This document shows, in pieces, positions 14,792-18,278 of a stretch of DNA of 18,278 nucleotides (position 1 is its first letter; each line of letters opens with the position of its first letter). The stretch covers positions 1 to 18,278 of the forward strand of contig CACZSJ010000205.1 in assembly GCA_902783825.1 (NCBI GenBank), read 5' to 3'. The notes beneath the pieces are model-generated. The model made no database searches. It saw nothing but the letters and a program-made list of their open reading frames with translations, and had not been told where the DNA came from. The stretch is from Oscillospiraceae bacterium. GTDB lineage: Bacteria; Bacillota; Clostridia; Oscillospirales; Oscillospiraceae. The position numbers and the translations under genes are program-made.

Positions 14792-15302
14792 ACCGAGCCT
14801 GTCGAGAACCAGACGGCTTAGCCTGATGGCGCTGCTGACCGCTATGGCCCTGGGTATTTTCGCTCTGGAAGCGCAGCTGCCGGCCTTGGCGCCGATCCCG
14901 GGAGTGAAGCTGGGTTTGGCCAATATCGTCACCCTTGCCGCCATGTGCCTTCTGGGCCGCCGGGAGGCGGGCGCCGTGCTGCTGGTACGGATCCTGATGA
15001 GCGCGATGTTTGTGGCCAGTCCCTCCACCTTGATTTTCAGCGCGGTGGGAGGCTGCTTTGCCTATTTGTGCATGTGTGTGCTGACGGCGCTGATTCCGGA
15101 AAAACGCCTGTGGGTCACCAGTGCCATCGCCGCCGTGGCGCATAATGCGGGGCAGCTTCTGGCCAGTATTTGGGTGGTCAAAACCCGGGGGCTTCTGGTC
15201 TATGCGCCGATCCTGGCCATCTCCGGCCTCATCACCGGCCTGTTCACCGGCTTTGCGGCCATGTACCTGCTGCGGGCCTTGCGCAAGCTGCGGCGTGATT
15301 GA
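14784..15302 (+). CDS. Gx transporter family membrane protein (heptaprenyl diphosphate synthase component I-like)
   Basis: The product is a 172-residue integral membrane protein with about five helices, starting at residues 14-30, 43-58, 65-80, 85-105 and 140-163. It contains the family-typical PIPGVKLGLANIVTLAAM (37-54) and HNAGQLLAS (120-128). Databases usually name it Gx transporter or Hpre_diP_synt_I; the old synthase name is probably misleading because no prenyltransferase motif (DDxxD) is present. It resembles the S-component fold of ECF transporters, so substrate uptake is possible. The ATG overlaps the NusG_II stop and has GAGGGGGG upstream. Confidence 0.88.
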   Translation: MAEPSLSRTRRLSLMALLTAMALGIFALEAQLPALAPIPGVKLGLANIVTLAAMCLLGRREAGAVLLVRILMSAMFVASPSTLIFSAVGGCFAYLCMCVLTALIPEKRLWVTSAIAAVAHNAGQLLASIWVVKTRGLLVYAPILAISGLITGLFTGFAAMYLLRALRKLRRD

Positions 15303-15327
15303 CTATTTCCTGCCATGTGCATATAAT
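15299..15327 (+). promoter_or_regulatory. Promoter of the mrp-nifX pair
   Basis: TTGACT (15299-15304) and TATAAT (15322-15327) are separated by 17 bp. The -35 box overlaps the stop codon of the Gx gene. The leader to the ATG at 15364 is about 30 nt. Confidence 0.85.
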
Positions 15328-15363
15328 AAAAGAACATTATTTTTGAAAGAAGGATGTTAATAC

Positions 15364-16188
15364 ATGAGCGAATGTACCCATGATTGTTCCAGCTGCGGAG
15401 AGAGCTGCGCCCAGCGCGCTACTCCCGAGAGCTTTCGCAAGGAGCTCAATCCCTATTCCCGGGTGGGCAAGGTCATTGCCGTCGTCAGCGGCAAGGGCGG
15501 TGTTGGCAAGTCTTTGGTGACCGGGCTTCTGGCATCCGAGATGCAGCGCCGCGGCTATCGCTGCGCGGTGATGGACGCGGATATTACCGGCCCCTCCATC
15601 CCCAAGTCCTTCGGGATCCATGAGCATTGCCAGGGCACGGAGGAGTACCTGATTCCGGTGACCACTCCCGGCGGTATGCAGATCATGTCCATCAATCTCA
15701 TCCTGGAAAACGAGACGGAGCCTGTGGTCTGGCGCGGCCCGGTGATTGCCGGCGTGGTGAGCCAGTTCTGGACGGACGTGCTTTGGCAGGATGTGGACTA
15801 TATGTTTGTGGACATGCCTCCCGGCACCGGCGACGTGCCGCTGACGGTGTTCCAGTCCCTGCCCGTTGACGGGATCGTGATCGTCACAACACCGCAGGAT
15901 CTGGTCAGCATGATTGTCAGCAAGGCGGTGAACATGGCGGGGATGATGAACGTGCCCGTGCTGGGCATCGTGGAAAACATGTCCTACTTCAAGTGCCCGG
16001 ACTGCGGACAGGAACACGCCATCTTCGGCAAGAGCAAGGTGGAGCAGGTGGCCAAGGGCTTCGGCATTGAGCATTTCGCCCGCCTGCCCATGGATCCGGC
16101 GGTGGCCGCCATGGTGGACGCGGGCAAGCTGGAGTCTGTCAGCGGCGAATATGTAGCCGGGATGGCGGACCTGATCCAGCAGCTCTGA
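15364..16188 (+). CDS. Mrp/NBP35-type iron-sulfur carrier ATPase
   Basis: The product is a 274-residue P-loop ATPase of the Mrp/ApbC family, which carries and delivers Fe-S clusters in the cytoplasm. The deviant Walker A is GKGGVGKS (43-50), followed by MDADITGPSIP (70-80) and the Walker B block FVDMPPGTGD (148-157). The C-terminal CPDC (211-214) is the bridging cluster ligand of the dimer. The N-terminus adds CxxxCxxCxxxC (Cys 4, 8, 11, 15), an NBP35-like cluster site common in clostridial members. The ATG has AAGGA about 10 bases upstream. The NifX-like gene follows after 18 bases, so the two form an operon. Confidence 0.96.
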   Translation: MSECTHDCSSCGESCAQRATPESFRKELNPYSRVGKVIAVVSGKGGVGKSLVTGLLASEMQRRGYRCAVMDADITGPSIPKSFGIHEHCQGTEEYLIPVTTPGGMQIMSINLILENETEPVVWRGPVIAGVVSQFWTDVLWQDVDYMFVDMPPGTGDVPLTVFQSLPVDGIVIVTTPQDLVSMIVSKAVNMAGMMNVPVLGIVENMSYFKCPDCGQEHAIFGKSKVEQVAKGFGIEHFARLPMDPAVAAMVDAGKLESVSGEYVAGMADLIQQL

Positions 16189-16206
16189 GACAGGGGAGGT
16201 ATGGCT

Positions 16207-16644
16207 TTGAAAATTGCGGTAGCATACCAGGACGGCGAAATCCACGGTCATTTTGGCCATTGTGAGACTTTCGCCATCTATGAATACGGCCAGACCGTTG
16301 CAGACTGCAGCAAGAGGCTGGTCTCCGCGCAAGGACGCGCCGGGCACGAAGCCATGGCGGAGCTGATGCGCGAGCAGGGCGTGGATGCGGTCATCTGCGG
16401 CAACATGGGCGGCGAGGCCAAAGCCCTGCTGCTCAGCTACGGCATTGTGCCGGTGATCGGCTATTCCGGCCACGCGGACACGGCCTCGGACCTGCTGGCT
16501 ACCGGCCAGCTGCCGATTGCGCCGGGCGGCGGCTGCTCCTGCGGCGGAAGCTGCGGCTGCGGCTCCGGCACGGAAGAAGACTGCTCCTGTGGCGGCGGCT
16601 GCTCCTGCGGCTGCGGCGGGGACAGCGATGAGGATGCCCAGTAA
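16207..16644 (+). CDS. NifX/NifB-type cofactor-binding protein with a Cys-rich tail
   Basis: The product is 145 residues. A dinitrogenase iron-molybdenum cofactor domain (about 1-105: MKIAVAY, IHGHFGHCETF, GVDAVICGNMGGEA) is followed by a Gly/Cys tail (107-145) with nine cysteines in two similar blocks (CSCGGSCGC and CSCGGGCSCGC). The family binds Fe-S or Fe-Mo type clusters and often accompanies Mrp outside nitrogen fixation; no nif genes are here. An ATG at 16201 lies only 1 base after GGGGAGG, too close. TTG at 16207 is 7 bases away and gives the family-typical MKIAVA start, so I use it. Confidence 0.9.
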   Translation: MKIAVAYQDGEIHGHFGHCETFAIYEYGQTVADCSKRLVSAQGRAGHEAMAELMREQGVDAVICGNMGGEAKALLLSYGIVPVIGYSGHADTASDLLATGQLPIAPGGGCSCGGSCGCGSGTEEDCSCGGGCSCGCGGDSDEDAQ

Positions 16645-16694
16645 AGAAATTGGGATAAAAAATCTCGCCAGACAGGGAAAATTCGCAGAAATAC

Positions 16695-16747
16695 GGCTTG
16701 TTTTTCGTCCAGAGATGTGGTGTTATAGCACATAGAAAAGACAAGCC
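16695..16747. repeat. Inverted repeat (stem-loop) in the gap after the NifX-like gene
   Basis: GGCTTGTTTTT (16695-16705) pairs with the stretch at 16737-16747 over 11 positions, including one G-T pair. The 31-base loop holds a smaller ATGTG/CACAT repeat. There is no T run after it, so a terminator role is doubtful. It may be the first domain of the leader that continues to 16837. Confidence 0.55.
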
Positions 16748-16766
16748 ATTCTCAGTATGACTTGCC

Positions 16767-16837
16767 TTGCTCTTGAAGCGAGGGAGACTGCGTTATAAAA
16801 AGCCTCGTTCAAGAGCAATCTTGAGGGGGGCTTTTTT
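16767..16837 (+). promoter_or_regulatory. Attenuator-like leader with two mutually exclusive hairpins
   Basis: Hairpin 1: TTGCTCTTGAA-g-CGAGG (16767-16783) pairs with CCTCGTTCAAGAGCAA (16803-16818), 16 bp with one bulged base. Hairpin 2: 16797-16814 pairs with 16819-16836, 18 positions with one G-G mismatch and a GCAA tetraloop, ending in a T run that touches the ATG at 16838. Both use 16803-16814, so only one can form. Hairpin 2 is a good intrinsic terminator and also buries GAGGGGGG (16823-16830), the likely ribosome binding site. A weak extended -10 box, TG-T-TATAGC (16721-16729), could start the transcript near 16736. Confidence 0.7.
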
Positions 16838-17185
16838 ATGCGAAAACGCAGATCCATCCTTTGCTTTCTTCTGGCCATGCTGATGGTTTTCAGCCTGCTG
16901 ACCACGCCGGCCATGAGCAGTTCTGCGTCGGCGGCGGATGTAAGCCAGGATCAGAAGCTAGATCCGGGCGGGAATGCAGAAGCACCTGACACAAGCGACG
17001 ACAAGCCCGCGGAAGACGGCCAGCCCGCGGAGGATGACAAGCCCGCTGAGGACGGCCAGCCCACGGAGGACGGCCAGCCTGCCGACGCCGACGCCGACAC
17101 CGACGCCGACGCCGACACCAACGCCGGCACCGACGCCGAGTCCCAGCCCCAGGGGGCCGGGCAAGGGACCCAAAACCGGCGATGA
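16838..17185 (+). CDS. Secreted low-complexity protein, frameshifted before its wall anchor
   Basis: The product is 115 residues as read. It has a clear signal peptide (basic MRKRRS, hydrophobic core about 7-24, likely cleavage near the Ala-rich region at 30-33). A short linker precedes five acidic hexapeptide repeats of the type D-G/D-Q/K-P-A/T-E (residues 54-83). After residue 81 the frame reads DADADT repeats and stops without an anchor. The +1 frame from 17082 instead reads Pro-Thr repeats and a sorting signal, so the intact ancestor was probably a wall-anchored Pro-rich protein of about 151 residues. Expression is probably controlled by the leader just upstream. The function is unknown. 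Confidence 0.7.
   Translation: MRKRRSILCFLLAMLMVFSLLTTPAMSSSASAADVSQDQKLDPGGNAEAPDTSDDKPAEDGQPAEDDKPAEDGQPTEDGQPADADADTDADADTNAGTDAESQPQGAGQGTQNRR
16997..17086 (+). repeat. Five tandem 18-bp units encoding acidic hexapeptides
   Basis: In the 16838 frame the units read DDKPAE, DGQPAE, DDKPAE, DGQPTE and DGQPAD. Copies differ by silent and conservative changes, for example GCG or GCT in the Ala codon, so they are not very recent duplications. Confidence 0.85.
17082..17150 (+). repeat. CCGACG-type repeats encoding Pro-Thr
   Basis: Near-identical 6-bp units (CCGACG and CCGACA) read as alternating Pro-Thr, then PAPTPSPSP, in the anchor frame. The same bases read as Asp-Ala in the upstream frame. 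Such Pro-Thr spacers typically span the wall just before a sorting signal. Confidence 0.85.
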
Positions 17186-17294
17186 AAGAAGCGTTGGACT
17201 CTGGACCGGGTTTGCGGTGATGAGCTTCAGCTCGCTTCTGGCGCTGGCATACGTCGGACAGAAATGGCGCTACACAGGAAAGCACGAAGACTAA
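17082..17294 (+). pseudogene. Out-of-frame C-terminal part: Pro-Thr spacer and sortase-type anchor
   Basis: This stretch is open in the +1 frame relative to 16838. It encodes about 23 residues of Pro-Thr repeats, a Gly-rich turn, a PKTGD sorting-type motif (17169-17183, an LPxTG variant with Gly before Pro), a hydrophobic helix (about 17193-17258) and a charged tail ending TGKHED before TAA at 17292-17294. It has no plausible start of its own: the only upstream ATG in this frame (16974) lies inside the signal-peptide gene without a ribosome binding site. The switch maps to about 17078-17082 (CCT-G-CCG). It could be a true mutation, a sequencing or assembly error in the repeat, or recoding. 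Confidence 0.75.
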
Positions 17295-17296
17295 AA

Positions 17297-17331
17297 AGAA
17301 TCAGAGGCAGGAATTCCTGCCTCTGATTTTC
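17297..17331. terminator. Bidirectional terminator
   Basis: A perfect palindrome at 17299-17328 (left arm AATCAGAGGCAGGAA) is flanked by an A run on the left and TTTTCTTTT on the right. It separates the frameshifted anchor gene (+) from the histidine kinase gene (-). Confidence 0.9.
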
Positions 17332-17344
17332 TTTTCTTACGGGA

Positions 17345-18278
17345 TTAGGCGCTGCTTGCCGGAAGACTGAACTCGGCGGCGAAATGCCCGTCCTCTCGCG
17401 TGGTGCCAAAGCAGCCGCCCATGGAGGACATGATCTTTTCACAGGTGCGCAGGCCGATTTTGGTACTTTCCACCCGCGCCACGGACTGGGCGACTGCGTT
17501 GGAAACCCGGACGGACAGCATGCCGTCCTTCAGCTCGCTGACCACCAGGACAGGCTGTTCCCGGTCGGCGTATTTTTTGATGTTGGACACCAGATTGTCC
17601 AGCACCCGTTTGAGGTACAAGGGATCGGTTCGGACGCTGCATTCGCCGGAGAAGGGAATGCGCTGTACGGCAAAGCCGGCGTCATTCAAATCGAACTCCG
17701 CCTCGCTCAGCAGCTGCTGCAGCAGCAGGCGGCCGTCCAGTGTTTCATACTGGAGCTCCAGCTCCGCTCGGCCGAAGACCAGGAAATACCGAAACAGCTC
17801 GTCCGTCAGATCCTTCAGCTCCATGGCTTTTTCGTAGGCGGAGGCGGCGAACTGCCGGCTCTGCTCCGGATCGGAAAAATTGCCCTGGTTGAGCAGACCC
17901 AGATAGCCGATGAGGGCAGTCATGGGGGTGCGGATATCATGGGAGATGGCGGTGATCAGCTCGCTGTTGGCCTCCCAGGCGCGCCGCTCGTTGCCCATCC
18001 GTTGGATCACGGAGCGGCGCATGCTGTCCACATCCGTGGCCAGCGCCGCCAGCTCGTCTCCGCCTTTGACGGTGATGGGATGCTCCAGGTTCCCGCCGCC
18101 GATGGCGTCGGCCTCCCGGGACAGGAGGATGACCCGGCGTGTCAGACGGTGCATATACGCCAGCACCACCGCGAAAAAGCTGATGATGGACAGCAGGAAC
18201 GCCAGATTCCCGTTGAGCAGATCTTCCCGCAGATCCGTGTCGTCGATGATGGCGACCTGATACGCGCCGTCGGCAAAG
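17345..18278 (-). CDS. Sensor histidine kinase (partial, N-terminus outside the window)
   Basis: About 310 C-terminal residues are visible; the frame runs open off the right edge. From the edge inward there is the end of an extracytoplasmic segment, a transmembrane helix (about 18215-18155), a HAMP-like linker (RLTRRVILLSREA to TVKGGDELAALATDVD), a HisKA domain with the phospho-acceptor His in ITAISHDIRTPMTALIGYL (codon 17939-17941), and a HATPase domain. The N-box is LDNLVSNIKKYAD (Asn codon 17594-17596). The usual DxGxG box is replaced by VSNAVAQSVARVESTKIGL, but the G2 block GLRTCEKIMSSMGG remains. It would phosphorylate a response regulator, probably encoded just outside the window. Its ligand is unknown. 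Confidence 0.93.
   Translation of the reverse strand, partial: FADGAYQVAIIDDTDLREDLLNGNLAFLLSIISFFAVVLAYMHRLTRRVILLSREADAIGGGNLEHPITVKGGDELAALATDVDSMRRSVIQRMGNERRAWEANSELITAISHDIRTPMTALIGYLGLLNQGNFSDPEQSRQFAASAYEKAMELKDLTDELFRYFLVFGRAELELQYETLDGRLLLQQLLSEAEFDLNDAGFAVQRIPFSGECSVRTDPLYLKRVLDNLVSNIKKYADREQPVLVVSELKDGMLSVRVSNAVAQSVARVESTKIGLRTCEKIMSSMGGCFGTTREDGHFAAEFSLPASSA

Noticed and set aside
15337..16473. A 378-codon open frame on the minus strand opposite mrp and the NifX-like gene
   Set aside because: It runs across two genuine plus-strand genes and a promoter, and is very His-rich, as expected from antisense reading.
17082..17150. Repeat tract as a CRISPR array or satellite
   Set aside because: Units are 6 bp and coding (Pro-Thr), with no spacers.
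1..18278. tRNA or rRNA genes, insertion sequences, phage genes, att sites
   Set aside because: No cloverleaf, CCA end, transposase or integrase was found. The flanking genes are ordinary chromosomal ones. This is by eye only; tRNAscan and ISfinder searches would settle it.

Overview
The window looks like a chromosomal segment of a GC-rich Gram-positive anaerobe of the class Clostridia, most likely Oscillospiraceae-like. The grounds are a T-box-controlled pheS-pheT operon, a PheS of Firmicutes type, an IreB-family protein, a clostridial NusG_II/Gx-transporter pair, an Mrp/NifX pair, SigA-type promoters with 17-18 bp spacers, strong Shine-Dalgarno sequences and several TTG starts. No rRNA, tRNA, insertion sequence, prophage or CRISPR array was seen. 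This is mostly housekeeping and cell-envelope DNA.

Layout: 1-45 is the C-terminal tail of a surface-type protein. 188-748 (+) is a ProX/PrdX-type aminoacyl-tRNA deacylase with its own promoter. It converges on a lipoprotein-alr operon (2478 to 793, -), with a shared bidirectional hairpin between them. From about 2622 a phenylalanine T-box leader (UUC specifier) controls pheS and pheT. PheT carries an extra block of about 100 residues that resembles a second copy of its tRNA-binding domain. ireB (6728) and an ECF sigma/anti-sigma pair (7147-8500) follow, each closed by a strong terminator.

A tightly coupled minus-strand operon runs from 14280 to 8594: an FHA-SEDS (RodA/FtsW) fusion, a short class B penicillin-binding protein, an ABC-F ATPase and a YdcF/ElyC-type DUF218 membrane protein. 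Junctions are 4-nt overlaps or a 4-nt gap. The first two genes form a glycosyltransferase/transpeptidase pair for wall synthesis, and the FHA module suggests signalling control.

Divergent from it, with overlapping -35 boxes, is a NusG_II protein that appears leaderless, followed by a Gx-family membrane protein. Next come an Mrp-type Fe-S carrier ATPase and a NifX-like protein with a cysteine-rich tail. A structured leader at 16695-16837 has two mutually exclusive hairpins. It precedes a secreted, Pro-rich, sortase-anchor-like protein whose anchor lies in another frame, so the gene is frameshifted. The window ends in the 3' portion of a sensor histidine kinase gene (-).

The best leads are the attenuator-like leader at 16767-16837 and its frameshifted gene, the FHA-SEDS/PBP/ABC-F/YdcF operon, and the duplicated domain in PheT. 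All family assignments are by eye from motifs; no searches were run.
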